From the NCBI GenBank assembly GCA_020634395.1, contig JACKBU010000009.1, positions 77,003-141,002 of the forward strand: a stretch of 64,000 nucleotides of DNA, written 5' to 3'. Each line of letters opens with the position of its first letter. Position 1 is the first letter of the stretch. The DNA comes from Ardenticatenaceae bacterium. GTDB lineage: Bacteria > Chloroflexota > Anaerolineae > Promineifilales > Promineifilaceae. Under the pieces are notes generated by a model, which saw only the letters and a list, made by a program, of their open reading frames with translations, was not told the origin of the DNA and did not search any database. Below are positions 8,635 to 16,638 of this stretch, one piece after another. Made by a program: the position numbers and the translations under genes.

Positions 8635-9652
8635 CTCCTTTGCATCAACCGTCAGTGGATGGGGAGATCCTCGTTTTGCCGCCCGCGCTCGCTTCATTCC
8701 CATTCCCGGTCGCCTGGATAAAGTGCCCAGAGGAAAATTCAGCTTTGCCGACGAAGCCCGACTTTTCTGGCGCGTACTACGTGCCGCGCGACAGGAGCGC
8801 GTTCTGCTTTTGTTTAGCTCCCGCGGTTACCTGAAGCCCGAGCTGCTGGCCACGGCCGTTATCGGCCTGTGGCCCAAACGCTGGCGGCCCGACATCATCT
8901 TCTATGGGGAAATGTACGAGCCTAACACCGACTGGCGCCGCTTCATCGAGCCGCTGCTTATGAAACTGGCCGATCGCGCCGTTTTTCGCTACGCCGTCCA
9001 CTCCCAGGCTGAAGTGCCCGTATTCGCCCACCTGTGGGGCATCGACGAGAGCAAAGTGCGATCCTGTTCCTTCTACCACAAAAAAGCCGGTTCGGGCGTC
9101 ACCGTCACTGACAAACCGCGTGGACGCCACATCTTTGCCGGCGGCACTTCGTTCCGCGATTACGAGCCCCTGCTAGATGCAGCGCGACTTCTGCCCGACC
9201 ACGAGTTCGTCATTGCGACCAACCGCCTGGACAATCATCCCCAAATTCCGCCCAACGTGCGCGCCGGACTGGTGTCGCCAAGCGAGTTTGATACCCTCAT
9301 TGATACTGCCGCGGCCGTTGTCGTGCCCCTGCGCCGCGATGTGCACCGCATCATCGGCATGCTGACCTATTTGCAGGCGATGTGGGCCAAAAAACCAACC
9401 ATTGTGTCCGACACGCTGGGCGTGCGCGAATATGTAGCCGATGGTGAAACTGGCCTCATTGTCACCGGCACGCCGGAGAGCTACGTGGCGGCTATCGAGT
9501 GGGTCTTGGACCCGGCCAACAACGGCCGTATCCAACAAATGTGCACCGCCGCCCACCGCGCCGTCAATCAACAGTTCACCATCGAAAACCACGTCAGCCG
9601 CCTGTTGGCCATCGTGGATGAGGCGTTGGAAACCGTACCGGCACAGAGGTGA
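8609..9652 (+). CDS. Glycosyltransferase, GT-B fold (GT4-like)
   Basis: 347-residue protein whose C-terminal half is a GT4-type donor-binding domain: FAGGTSFRDYEPLLDAARLL, a VPLRRDVHRIIGMLTYLQAMW segment and the GVREYVADGETGLIV loop that contacts the nucleotide-sugar. The N-terminal half is poorly conserved, as usual for acceptor domains. No membrane segment is seen, so a cytosolic or membrane-surface enzyme is likely. The start is a GTG at 8609 inside the end of the preceding nucleotidyltransferase gene in another frame, which suggests translational coupling. Acceptor and sugar are unknown. Confidence 0.82.
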   Translation: MKPKNKLDNSFASTVSGWGDPRFAARARFIPIPGRLDKVPRGKFSFADEARLFWRVLRAARQERVLLLFSSRGYLKPELLATAVIGLWPKRWRPDIIFYGEMYEPNTDWRRFIEPLLMKLADRAVFRYAVHSQAEVPVFAHLWGIDESKVRSCSFYHKKAGSGVTVTDKPRGRHIFAGGTSFRDYEPLLDAARLLPDHEFVIATNRLDNHPQIPPNVRAGLVSPSEFDTLIDTAAAVVVPLRRDVHRIIGMLTYLQAMWAKKPTIVSDTLGVREYVADGETGLIVTGTPESYVAAIEWVLDPANNGRIQQMCTAAHRAVNQQFTIENHVSRLLAIVDEALETVPAQR

Positions 9653-9710
9653 ATGTGCTACAATCCCTGCCATCCTCAGGGCTTTTGCAGACGAACAAGG
9701 AGAGTTTCCC

Positions 9711-9908
9711 ATGGCAAGTTTTTTGAAAATCGCCCCTTTAGACGATGACGGCGTTCAAAAACTCCGCACCCTGGAAGATGACCTGGGCAAACACATCATG
9801 GCCTTCATCCCCGGCCTGGAAATCGCCAATCTGACACAAGACCAATTAGCCCAGGTGCGGGCGCTGGAAGACGAACTACAGGTGACCCTGCTCGTATATG
9901 AAACCTGA
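9711..9908 (+). CDS. Small protein of unknown function upstream of a kinase gene
   Basis: 65-residue acidic protein beginning MASFLKIAPLDDDGVQKLRT, with two similar LEDDLG/LEDELQ segments. It has no membrane segment, cysteine cluster or recognised domain. A good AAGGAG lies 7-12 bases upstream of the ATG, so it is probably translated. It ends 8 bases before the ACAD10/11-like kinase gene, so the two are likely co-transcribed. The levulinic-acid kinase LvaA of Pseudomonas also acts with a small partner (LvaB), but I see no homology I can claim. Function is not known. Confidence 0.6.
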   Translation: MASFLKIAPLDDDGVQKLRTLEDDLGKHIMAFIPGLEIANLTQDQLAQVRALEDELQVTLLVYET

Positions 9909-9916
9909 TACCCGTC

Positions 9917-10972
9917 ATGACCAACGCCAAAGACACCATTGAGGTCAGGCAAGACGAGCGGTTTGACGAGACAAAACTGGCAGCGTACTTACACGGCCGT
10001 CTGCCCGGCAGCACCCAACCCCTAACCGTACGCCAGTTCGGCGGCGGGGCAGCCAACCTCACCTACCTGCTCGATTACGGCACGCACCAATACGTGCTGC
10101 GCCGCCCGCCGCTCGGCCCCGTCGCCCAATCGGCCCACGATATGGCCCGCGAGTACAAAGTGCTGTCGGTGCTGTACAAGGCCTTTCCCTACGCACCGCG
10201 AGCGTTTTTGTATTGTGACGATACGGCCGTTATCGGGTCCAACTTCTTCGTGATGGAGCGGCGGCAGGGCGTGGTCGTGCGCCGCTCGCTGCCGCCCGCA
10301 TTTGCCGCCATGCCCGACGCCCCCCGCCGCATGAGCGAGGCGCTGGTAGACGCGCTGGCCGCCTTTCACGCCGTCGACTACCAATCCATCGGCCTGGGCG
10401 ATCTGGGCGAACCAGATGGCTTTATCGAACGGCAAATCGAAGGCTGGTGCAAACGCTGGCACGCCGCCAAAACCGCAGATGTCGCCGCCATGGACGCCGT
10501 CTACGCCTGGCTGAAAGCCAACCAGCCGCCGTCCACAGGCCACTCCCTGGTCCACAACGATTACAAATTAGACAACGTTATGCTCGATCCGGCCGATCCG
10601 GGTCGTCTGGTCGCCATCTTCGACTGGGACATGTGCACCCTAGGCGACCCGCTCAACGACCTGGGCGCGCTGCTCTGCTACTGGACTGAACCCACCGACC
10701 CGCCCTACTTCCAGGCCATGGCCATGATGCCCACCGGCAACAAAGGCTTTCTGACGCGGCAGGAACTGGTAGACCGCTACGCGGCCAAAAGCGGCCGTTC
10801 CGTCAGCAACATCCGTTTTTACCACACGCTCGGCCTCTACCGGCTTACAGTCATCATCGCCCAAATTTACATCCGCTACCACCGCGGCCAGACCCAGGAC
10901 CAGCGCTTCGCCGCCTTCGGCCCCATGATTCCGCTGATGGCGCAGGCTGCCCTGGAAGTTGCAACAGAGTAA
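9917..10972 (+). CDS. APH-family kinase of the ACAD10/11 type
   Basis: 351-residue phosphotransferase. The order of motifs follows the kinase half of ACAD10/ACAD11: an N-lobe nucleotide loop QFGGGAANLTYLL, YVLRRPP, AREYKVL, then the Brenner motif HNDYKLDN with catalytic Asp215 and the metal Asp236 in FDWDMCTLGDPLNDLG. Those domains phosphorylate 4-hydroxyacyl-CoA so that a partner dehydrogenase can eliminate phosphate; this activity is established for LvaA in bacteria and for mammalian ACAD10/11. Here it is a separate gene, and a DGPDEVH-type acyl-CoA dehydrogenase is encoded 4 kb upstream. A K+ channel gene follows after 3 bases. Family is strong; substrate is inference. Confidence 0.85.
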   Translation: MTNAKDTIEVRQDERFDETKLAAYLHGRLPGSTQPLTVRQFGGGAANLTYLLDYGTHQYVLRRPPLGPVAQSAHDMAREYKVLSVLYKAFPYAPRAFLYCDDTAVIGSNFFVMERRQGVVVRRSLPPAFAAMPDAPRRMSEALVDALAAFHAVDYQSIGLGDLGEPDGFIERQIEGWCKRWHAAKTADVAAMDAVYAWLKANQPPSTGHSLVHNDYKLDNVMLDPADPGRLVAIFDWDMCTLGDPLNDLGALLCYWTEPTDPPYFQAMAMMPTGNKGFLTRQELVDRYAAKSGRSVSNIRFYHTLGLYRLTVIIAQIYIRYHRGQTQDQRFAAFGPMIPLMAQAALEVATE

Positions 10973-10975
10973 ATC

Positions 10976-11389
10976 ATGATAGCCCTTTATTTGTTTTTAT
11001 CCGCGCTGGTTAAACGCATTCGCACCGGTCTCAAAGACCCCGAGTTTCGCGGCCTGTTTTACGCGGCCGTCATCATCGTGGCCGTGGGCGGCGTCTTTTA
11101 CCACCAAATCGAAGGCTGGTCGTGGCTCGATTCATACTACTTTACTATCATCACCCTGACGACAGTGGGCTATGGGGATTTTTCACCACAAACCAACCTT
11201 GGCAAGTTGTTTACCATGTTGTATGTGATTTTGGGGATAGGCATCCTTTCCAGCTTCATCTTGCTGCTGGCCATGCAGGCATCCGACCAGCCGCAGTTGT
11301 TCCAACGCCTGCGCAATCGAGCCAGAAACCAGCCTGAGGCAAACGTGACGGACACGGCCGTTGCCCATTCTGAGGAAAACCAGCCATGA
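10976..11389 (+). CDS. Two-TM potassium channel
   Basis: 137-residue membrane protein with a first membrane segment at about 27-42, a pore helix and the selectivity filter TVGYGD at 63-68, then a second membrane segment at about 78-100 and a short charged cytosolic tail. This is the minimal K+ channel subunit, expected to work as a tetramer. No RCK/TrkA_N or cyclic-nucleotide domain is attached, so gating is not visible. The gene starts 3 bases after the kinase stop and overlaps the next SDR gene by 4 bases (ATGA), so it is embedded in a CoA-metabolism operon, an unexpected place. Confidence 0.9.
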   Translation: MIALYLFLSALVKRIRTGLKDPEFRGLFYAAVIIVAVGGVFYHQIEGWSWLDSYYFTIITLTTVGYGDFSPQTNLGKLFTMLYVILGIGILSSFILLLAMQASDQPQLFQRLRNRARNQPEANVTDTAVAHSEENQP

Positions 11390-12249
11390 CCTATCACTCC
11401 ATTTTTCGGCCGGACCTGTTCGCCGGGCAAACCATCATCGTCACCGGCGGCGGCAGCGGCATAGGCCGGGCCACGGCCCACGAGCTGGCCGCGCTGGGGG
11501 CGCACGTAGTCATCGCCGGACGCACGCCGGAAAAGCTGGCAGGCGTGAAGGCGGAAATTGAGGCAGCGGGAGGGTGTGTAACGGCCGTGCCCACCAACAT
11601 CAAAAAAGAAGATGAAGTTGTAGCCCTGTTCGACCGCGTCCTGGCCGAACGCGGCGCAGTGCACGGCCTGGTGAACAATGCTGGCGGCCAGTTTGCCAGC
11701 CCGGCTGAGTTTATAAGCTTGAAGGGCTGGACGGCCGTCGTCGAAACTAACCTCACCGGCACTTTCCTCATGTGCCGCGAAGCCTACAATCGCTGGATGA
11801 ATCAACACGGCGGCGTCATCGTCAACATGCTCATGGAAAACTGGCGCGGTTTCCCCGGCATGGCCCATTCGGCCGCCGCCCGCGCCGGCATCGAAAACCT
11901 CACCAAGACGCTGGCCGTGGAATGGGCGCGCTCCGGCGTGCGCCTCAACGCCGTCGCCCCCGGCCTCATCGAATCCAGCGGGCTGGACAACTACCCGGAA
12001 GCCATGCGCCCCATCATCGAGCAAACCATCCAGGATGCCCCCTTCAAACGCATGGGCACGGAAAGCGAAGTTGCGGCCGTCATTACCTTCCTGCTGTCGC
12101 CGGCCGCTGCCTATATCAGCGGCGAAGCCATCAAAATCGACGGGGCCAGCTCGCTCTGGCGCAAAACCTGGCTCATCGAAGACCACAAAAACGCCCCGCT
12201 GCCGTATAATGGCTTCAAAGAATCTGCAAAAGGTGATGATAAATCATGA
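11386..12249 (+). CDS. SDR family oxidoreductase (enoyl/dienoyl-CoA reductase-like)
   Basis: 287-residue short-chain dehydrogenase. The NAD(P) motif TGGGSGIGRAT opens the Rossmann fold and NNAGGQF follows. The usual YxxxK is not in its standard form: after the MLMENWRGFPGM segment comes HSAAARAG, the pattern of peroxisomal trans-2-enoyl-CoA and 2,4-dienoyl-CoA reductases, which also lack the Tyr. The NAVAPGLIESSGLD and ISGEAIKIDG segments fit that group. A C-terminal extension of about 25 residues (WRKTWLIEDHKN...) is present. It is translationally coupled to the K+ channel gene upstream and to the DUF433 gene downstream. Confidence 0.82.
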   Translation: MTYHSIFRPDLFAGQTIIVTGGGSGIGRATAHELAALGAHVVIAGRTPEKLAGVKAEIEAAGGCVTAVPTNIKKEDEVVALFDRVLAERGAVHGLVNNAGGQFASPAEFISLKGWTAVVETNLTGTFLMCREAYNRWMNQHGGVIVNMLMENWRGFPGMAHSAAARAGIENLTKTLAVEWARSGVRLNAVAPGLIESSGLDNYPEAMRPIIEQTIQDAPFKRMGTESEVAAVITFLLSPAAAYISGEAIKIDGASSLWRKTWLIEDHKNAPLPYNGFKESAKGDDKS

Positions 12250-12467
12250 ACTGGCTAAATCATGTTACCGTTGATCCTGAGATTTGTCATGGACAGGCTT
12301 GCATAACCGGCACGCGCATCAAGGTATCTGTCGTTCTGGACAACCTGGCTGCAGGAGCTACCCTGAGCGAAATTCTTTCCAGCTACCCTTCCCTGACGAA
12401 AGAAGACGTGCAGGCAGCCATCAGCTACGCCGCCGCCTTAGCACGCGAGCGTGTTGTAGCCATCTGA
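12246..12467 (+). CDS. DUF433 family protein (antitoxin-like)
   Basis: 73-residue DUF433 protein, complete: VTVDPEICHGQACITGTRIKV followed by a small winged-helix-like region with LSEILSSYPSLTKEDVQAAISYAA. DUF433 genes are usually followed by a DUF5615 PIN-like toxin gene. Here the start overlaps the SDR stop (ATGA), and no intact toxin follows; see the possible remnant at 12471-12527. It may be an orphan antitoxin or a DNA-binding regulator. Confidence 0.85.
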   Translation: MNWLNHVTVDPEICHGQACITGTRIKVSVVLDNLAAGATLSEILSSYPSLTKEDVQAAISYAAALARERVVAI

Positions 12468-12470
12468 GCC

Positions 12471-12527
12471 AGCGTTACACAGAAGCTATGGATCGTGGAA
12501 GACCATCGCCTTAGAATTCGGTCTTAA
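12471..12527 (+). pseudogene. Possible C-terminal remnant of a DUF5615 PIN-like toxin
   Basis: Directly after the DUF433 stop, in the same frame, 18 codons read SVTQKLWIVEDHRLRIRS and stop. The ending WIVEDHRLRIR resembles the last strand of DUF5615 toxins that partner DUF433 proteins. The rest of the toxin is absent, so most of that gene may have been lost. The segment is short and the call rests on resemblance alone. Confidence 0.35.
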
Positions 12528-12537
12528 ATTCCAAGAT

Positions 12538-12691
12538 TCAGTAGTTTTTAAAACATGATGCGAATTGTACGAATGGCGGTTTTCCTGTCATGCTGAGGTC
12601 CTCCGAAGCATCCCATTCATCTAAAAAGACCCGGTTTATCGGGATTCCTCGTCGAAGACTCCTCGGAATGACCTGTTTTTTAAACTACTGA
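12538..12691. repeat. MITE-like inverted-repeat element, about 154 bp
   Basis: Outer arms TCAGTAGTTTTTAAAACA (12538-12555) and the near-complement at 12674-12691 differ at about 2 of 18 positions. Inside lies a second imperfect inverted repeat: 12584-12614 (TGTCATGCTGAGG...) against 12641-12675 (...CCTCGGAATGACC). It carries no ORF. It fills the spacer where a toxin gene would be expected, between DUF433 and the ThDP enzyme gene. Confidence 0.65.
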
Positions 12692-12718
12692 GATAAATAA
12701 ATTAGGAAGGAGCGCACA

Positions 12719-14344
12719 ATGCAATACATACATGGTGGTGAACTGATTGCCCGGCAGTTGGCGGCGCAGGGCGTAACGGCCGTTTACGGCCTCTGCGGTG
12801 GTCATATTGCCCCCATCTTCGATGGCTGCGTCAACAACAACATCGCCATCATCGACGTGCGTCACGAGCAGGCCGCCGGCCACGCCGCCGACGCCCACGC
12901 CCGCCTCACGCGCAACATCGGCGTGGCTGTGGTGACGGCCGGACCGGGGGTAACGGATGCGGTAACGGCCGTGGCCAACGCCTACCAGGCTCGCAGCCCG
13001 CTCATCTTGCTGGGCGGCTCCGCCCCGCTGAACACCCGCGGCCAGGGCGCGCTGCAAGAAATGCCCCAGGTAGAAATGTTCCAGACCTTCACCAAAGCCA
13101 GTTTCATCATCGAAAAAACCGAAGACATTCCCGGCAAGCTCCAGTTTGCTTTTGAGACGGCGCTGAACGGCCGTCCTGGCCCCGTCTTCATCGAAATCCC
13201 GTTGGACGTGCTGTACGGGACGCAGGAAGACGCGCCCCTTTTCCCCAAAGTGACGGCCGTGCCGCTGGAACCAGAAGTTGGAGCCATGCGGCGCATCTTT
13301 GAGATGCTGCGCGCCGCCCAAAAACCCATCCTGGTGGCCGGCACACAGGTTTACTGGGACGCCGCTCACGATGCCCTGCGCCACCTCACCGACCAGACCG
13401 GCATCCCGGTTTTCACCAACGGCGGCGGGCGCGGCACGCTGCCCATGACCCATCCCCACTGCTTCAAAGCCACCCGCGGCAAAGCCCTAAAAGAGGCCGA
13501 CGTGGTGCTGCTGATTGGCACACCGATAGATTTTCGCCTGCGCTACGGGCAGGGCTGGAACCCTGACGGCCGTCTCATCCAGATTGAAAACGACCCCGCC
13601 GAACTGAATCACAACCGCCAGTCCGACGTCGCCCTCCTGGCCGACTCGCGCCTGGTGCTGGAAGCCCTGGCCGAAGGCTTGCAGGGCATCCGCTACGACG
13701 ATTGGCTGCAAACGGTCAGCGACATGGAGGCCAAAAAACGGGAACAGCAGGCCGCCTGGGAAGCCCTCGACGACGCGCCCGTCAACCATTTTCGCCTCGG
13801 CGCGGAAATTAATCACCTGGTGGACGAAGAGACGATTGTCATCGGCGATGGCGGTGACATTGTCAGTGCCGTGGCGAAGGTGCTGGACATTACGCTGCCC
13901 GGCCAGTGGCTGGACCCTGGTCCGCTGGGCTGTCTGGGCGTGGGCGCACCGTTTGCCCTGGCAGCGCAGCACCTTTACCCGGACAAGAAAGTGCTCATCG
14001 TCAGCGGCGATGGCTCGTTTGGGCTGAACGGATTTGAGTTTGACACGGCCGTACGCTTCAACCTGCCCATCGTCGCCGTCGTCGGCAACGATGGCGGCTG
14101 GGGACAAATTCGCAACCCCATCCAATCCATGCTGGGACGGGCACCAGGAACCCATCTGGCCCGCACACGCTACGACAAAGTTGTCGAAGCACTGGGCGGC
14201 TACGGCGAACTGGTGGAAGATCCCGGCGACGTCGGCCCGGCGCTGACCCGCGCCTTCGCCTCTGGCAAACCCGCCTGTGTCAACGTCATCCTGGACGAAG
14301 CCGGTATGCAAAAAACCGGTGCAAGTTCACCCTACATCGTTTAG
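12719..14344 (+). CDS. Thiamine diphosphate-dependent enzyme, 2-hydroxyacyl-CoA lyase/acetolactate synthase-like
   Basis: 541-residue three-domain ThDP enzyme. The N-terminal Pyr domain has the catalytic Glu50 in RHEQAAGHAAD. The central FAD/ADP-type domain follows, and the PP domain has the ThDP/Mg motif GDGSFG (GDG at 430-432) ending near VVGNDGG. Overall shape and the GPGVTDAVTAVANAYQ and IEIPLDVLYG segments fit the oxalyl-CoA decarboxylase / 2-hydroxyacyl-CoA lyase / acetolactate synthase group. No regulatory ilvN subunit is adjacent, and the neighbours are acyl-CoA enzymes, so cleavage of a 2-hydroxyacyl-CoA is favoured over acetolactate synthesis. An AGGAAGG lies upstream of the ATG. 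Confidence 0.78.
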   Translation: MQYIHGGELIARQLAAQGVTAVYGLCGGHIAPIFDGCVNNNIAIIDVRHEQAAGHAADAHARLTRNIGVAVVTAGPGVTDAVTAVANAYQARSPLILLGGSAPLNTRGQGALQEMPQVEMFQTFTKASFIIEKTEDIPGKLQFAFETALNGRPGPVFIEIPLDVLYGTQEDAPLFPKVTAVPLEPEVGAMRRIFEMLRAAQKPILVAGTQVYWDAAHDALRHLTDQTGIPVFTNGGGRGTLPMTHPHCFKATRGKALKEADVVLLIGTPIDFRLRYGQGWNPDGRLIQIENDPAELNHNRQSDVALLADSRLVLEALAEGLQGIRYDDWLQTVSDMEAKKREQQAAWEALDDAPVNHFRLGAEINHLVDEETIVIGDGGDIVSAVAKVLDITLPGQWLDPGPLGCLGVGAPFALAAQHLYPDKKVLIVSGDGSFGLNGFEFDTAVRFNLPIVAVVGNDGGWGQIRNPIQSMLGRAPGTHLARTRYDKVVEALGGYGELVEDPGDVGPALTRAFASGKPACVNVILDEAGMQKTGASSPYIV

Positions 14345-14346
14345 CC

Positions 14347-14889
14347 ATGGCAGCCCAACGCCTTATCGAAATCTGCCCCTATGATCCGGCCTGGGCCAAG
14401 GAATTTGCCGCCGAGGCGGAACGGCTGACGGCCGTTTTTGGACCTCAGCTCGCGGCCCTACACCACATCGGCAGCACGGCCGTGCCCGGTCTGCCCGCCA
14501 AGCCGATCCTCGATATCATGCCGGTGGTCCACGATATCACGGCCGTTGATGCGCTGAATCCGCAAATGGCCGGGCTGGGCTACATCGCCAAAGGGGAAAA
14601 TGGCGTGGCCGGCCGCCGCTATTTCCGCAAAGGCAGCGATGCGCACCACACTCACCACGTCCACGTTAACCAGGCCGGGAACCCGGAAGTTGCCCGGCAT
14701 CTTGATTTTCGTGACTATTTGCGCGCCCATCCGGAGGAGGCGGCCGCGTACGGCCGTCTAAAAACAGCCCTGGCCGCCCAGTTCCGGACTGATCCGCCAG
14801 CCTACACCAGCGCCAAGACCGCGTTTGTAGAAGCCGTTTTGCAGAAAGCGGCCGTCTGGCGGCAACAGGACCCTGTGGCAACCCCATGA
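14347..14889 (+). CDS. GrpB family protein (UPF0157)
   Basis: 180-residue protein of the GrpB/UPF0157 group, a nucleotidyltransferase-fold family of unknown substrate. Signature residues are present: ICPYDPAWAKEF, then HHIGSTAVPGLPAKPILDIMP, whose GST...PILDI motif holds the likely metal Asp. HVHVNQAGNPEVARHLDFRDYLRAHP is also typical. It starts 2 bases after the ThDP-enzyme stop and overlaps the next GNAT gene by 4 bases. Confidence 0.88.
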   Translation: MAAQRLIEICPYDPAWAKEFAAEAERLTAVFGPQLAALHHIGSTAVPGLPAKPILDIMPVVHDITAVDALNPQMAGLGYIAKGENGVAGRRYFRKGSDAHHTHHVHVNQAGNPEVARHLDFRDYLRAHPEEAAAYGRLKTALAAQFRTDPPAYTSAKTAFVEAVLQKAAVWRQQDPVATP

Positions 14890-15404
14890 CCCAGATCGAA
14901 ACTCCGCGTTTGCGCCTGCTGGCGCTTTCCCTGGAACAGTTACAGCATTTTGACGATGATCCGGGCCTGCTGAACAGCGATCTGGTTGTACCTGTCCAGC
15001 CGTCGGTGATTACGCCGGTCGTGGCCCGGGCCATTCGCGCCAAACTGGCCAAAATGCGCCTGGCCAGCCGCCGCGACCACGACTGGTACACCTATTGGCT
15101 GATCATTCGCAAGGATGAAAACCTGGGTATTGGCCTGGCGGGGTTTAAGGGCCGGCCCAACGGCCGTGCTGAAGTGGAAATTGGCTATGGCATTGCCCCG
15201 GAAGAACAGAATCAGGGCTTTATGACCGAAGCCGCAAGAGCGTTGGTCAGTTGGGCGCTGGCGCAGCCGGTTTGCGGCACAGTCACCGCCTGGACAGAAA
15301 AAAACAACATCGCCTCGCAGCGCGTCTTACAAAAAATCGGCATGGTGCGCAGCGGCGAGCAAAACAATCAATATTTTTGGATCATAAAGGGAGGCGGCGC
15401 ATGA
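14886..15404 (+). CDS. GNAT family N-acetyltransferase (RimJ/RimL-like)
   Basis: 172-residue acetyltransferase. It opens IETPRLRLLALS as in RimJ/RimL-type enzymes. The acetyl-CoA-binding region is represented by VEIGYGIAPEEQNQGFMTEA, and TEKNNIASQRVLQKIGM is the conserved late segment. The acceptor cannot be deduced. Start and stop overlap neighbouring genes by 4 bases each (ATGA), so GrpB, GNAT and DinB genes form a tight operon. Confidence 0.88.
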   Translation: MTQIETPRLRLLALSLEQLQHFDDDPGLLNSDLVVPVQPSVITPVVARAIRAKLAKMRLASRRDHDWYTYWLIIRKDENLGIGLAGFKGRPNGRAEVEIGYGIAPEEQNQGFMTEAARALVSWALAQPVCGTVTAWTEKNNIASQRVLQKIGMVRSGEQNNQYFWIIKGGGA

Positions 15405-15853
15405 ATCTGGACCAGCTGTTTGCTCATTGGGACATCGTACGGCAGGGGCTGCTGGAAACAGTGCAAAAATTCAGTGAGGCAGAGTTGGACAAACGGCCGT
15501 TTGCCAAATCCTGGTCCGTGCGCGAAATCATTTACCACATTGCCAACACCGAGGCAGGCTGGATCCACTTTGCCGCTCGCGGCGAGCTGAGCACCTGGCC
15601 GACGCCATACTCGGCCGAGGAATATCCCACGATTCCAGACATCATCGATCTGCTGGAGACCGTCCATTCCCAAACTAAAGGCTGGCTGGCAACGCTGAAT
15701 CTGAGCAACCTGAGCGACGTCATCAGCTTTGGCGATGGCGAAATTTTTACCGTGCAGTGGGTTATCTGGCATGTGCTGGAACACGAAATTCACCACCGGG
15801 GCGAGCTGTCGCTGTTTTTGGGGCAGTTGGGGCGCGAAGGATTGGACGTTTGA
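15401..15853 (+). CDS. DinB-like four-helix metalloprotein
   Basis: 150-residue DinB/YfiT-type protein. Three metal-ligand histidines are visible: His in IYHIANTE near residue 47, and the pair in EHEIHHRGEL near the C-terminus. The opening LFAHWDIVRQGLLETV helix and the RPFAKSWSVREI segment are typical. DinB-like proteins include bacillithiol/mycothiol-dependent S-transferases, but most are uncharacterised. GGGAGG precedes the ATG. It closes the GrpB-GNAT-DinB run. Confidence 0.85.
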   Translation: MNLDQLFAHWDIVRQGLLETVQKFSEAELDKRPFAKSWSVREIIYHIANTEAGWIHFAARGELSTWPTPYSAEEYPTIPDIIDLLETVHSQTKGWLATLNLSNLSDVISFGDGEIFTVQWVIWHVLEHEIHHRGELSLFLGQLGREGLDV

Positions 15854-15892
15854 CCTGGCCACACGGCCGTGGGGCGCCTGGGAGACGACCAC

Positions 15893-16603
15893 ATGCAAAT
15901 TAAACAAATCACGCAGGACCTCTGCGCAGAGCAAACCGGGCTGGTAGTAGTGATTGACGTGCTGCGCGCGTTTACCACGGCTGCTTTTGCCCTGGCCGCC
16001 GGCGCTGCCGACATCGTGCTGGTCGGCAGCGTGGAGGAGGCGTTTGCCCTGCGGCAGAAGTGGCCGCAAGCGCTGATCATGGGAGAAGTTAACGGCCGTC
16101 AGGTCCCAGGATTTGATTTTGGTAACTCGCCCTCAGCGCTGCTCGGCCAGGAGCTAGACGGCCGTCGCCTCATCCATCGCACCAGCGCCGGTACCCAGGG
16201 CGTGGTGCGCAGCGTCAACGCCGCCGCCATTTTCACGGCCAGTTTTGTATGCGCCCAGGCCACCGTAGAAGCCATCCGAGCCTTGCAGCCGCCCGAAGTC
16301 ACTTTTGTTAACACAGACAATCGCCCCGGCGGTTATGGCGACGAGGATGCCGCCTGTTCTGACTATCTCTCAGCACTGCTGCGCGGCGAGCAGCCCGACC
16401 CGACTCCTTATCTGGACCGGGTGCGCGAGTCGATCAACGGCCGTCTCTTTGCCGATCCCGCTGTTGCCCACCTGCCCGCCGCCGATCTGGCCTGCGCCCT
16501 GGAACTGGATCGTTTCGACTTCGCCATGCCGGTAAAGCGGCAAAATGGGCGGCATGTGCTAACGGCCGTTACTGGACGAAAAACAGGGAAAGTGTCACAA
16601 TAA
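15893..16603 (+). CDS. comB: 2-phosphosulfolactate phosphatase family protein (ComB)
   Basis: 236-residue ComB-family protein. The pattern VVVIDVLRAFTTAAFALAAGA near the N-terminus, then MGEVNGRQVPGFDFGNSP, HRTSAGTQGVV and NTDNRPGGYGDEDAACSDYL, matches the Mg-dependent 2-phosphosulfolactate phosphatase fold. In methanogens this enzyme makes sulfolactate for coenzyme M; in bacteria the family is widespread and its role is often unknown. No other coenzyme M or sulfolactate gene is nearby. A GTG at 15869 is an alternative start; the ATG at 15893 has GGAG upstream. Family is strong, function in this organism uncertain. Confidence 0.82.
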   Translation: MQIKQITQDLCAEQTGLVVVIDVLRAFTTAAFALAAGAADIVLVGSVEEAFALRQKWPQALIMGEVNGRQVPGFDFGNSPSALLGQELDGRRLIHRTSAGTQGVVRSVNAAAIFTASFVCAQATVEAIRALQPPEVTFVNTDNRPGGYGDEDAACSDYLSALLRGEQPDPTPYLDRVRESINGRLFADPAVAHLPAADLACALELDRFDFAMPVKRQNGRHVLTAVTGRKTGKVSQ

Positions 16604-16638
16604 GAACCATCAAAACACCCATCCCTGTGAGGAGAAAT

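Noticed and set aside
12719..14344. Acetolactate synthase (ilvB)
   Set aside because: No ilvN/ilvC neighbours, and sequence features fit the wider group including 2-hydroxyacyl-CoA lyase; kept as a general ThDP enzyme.
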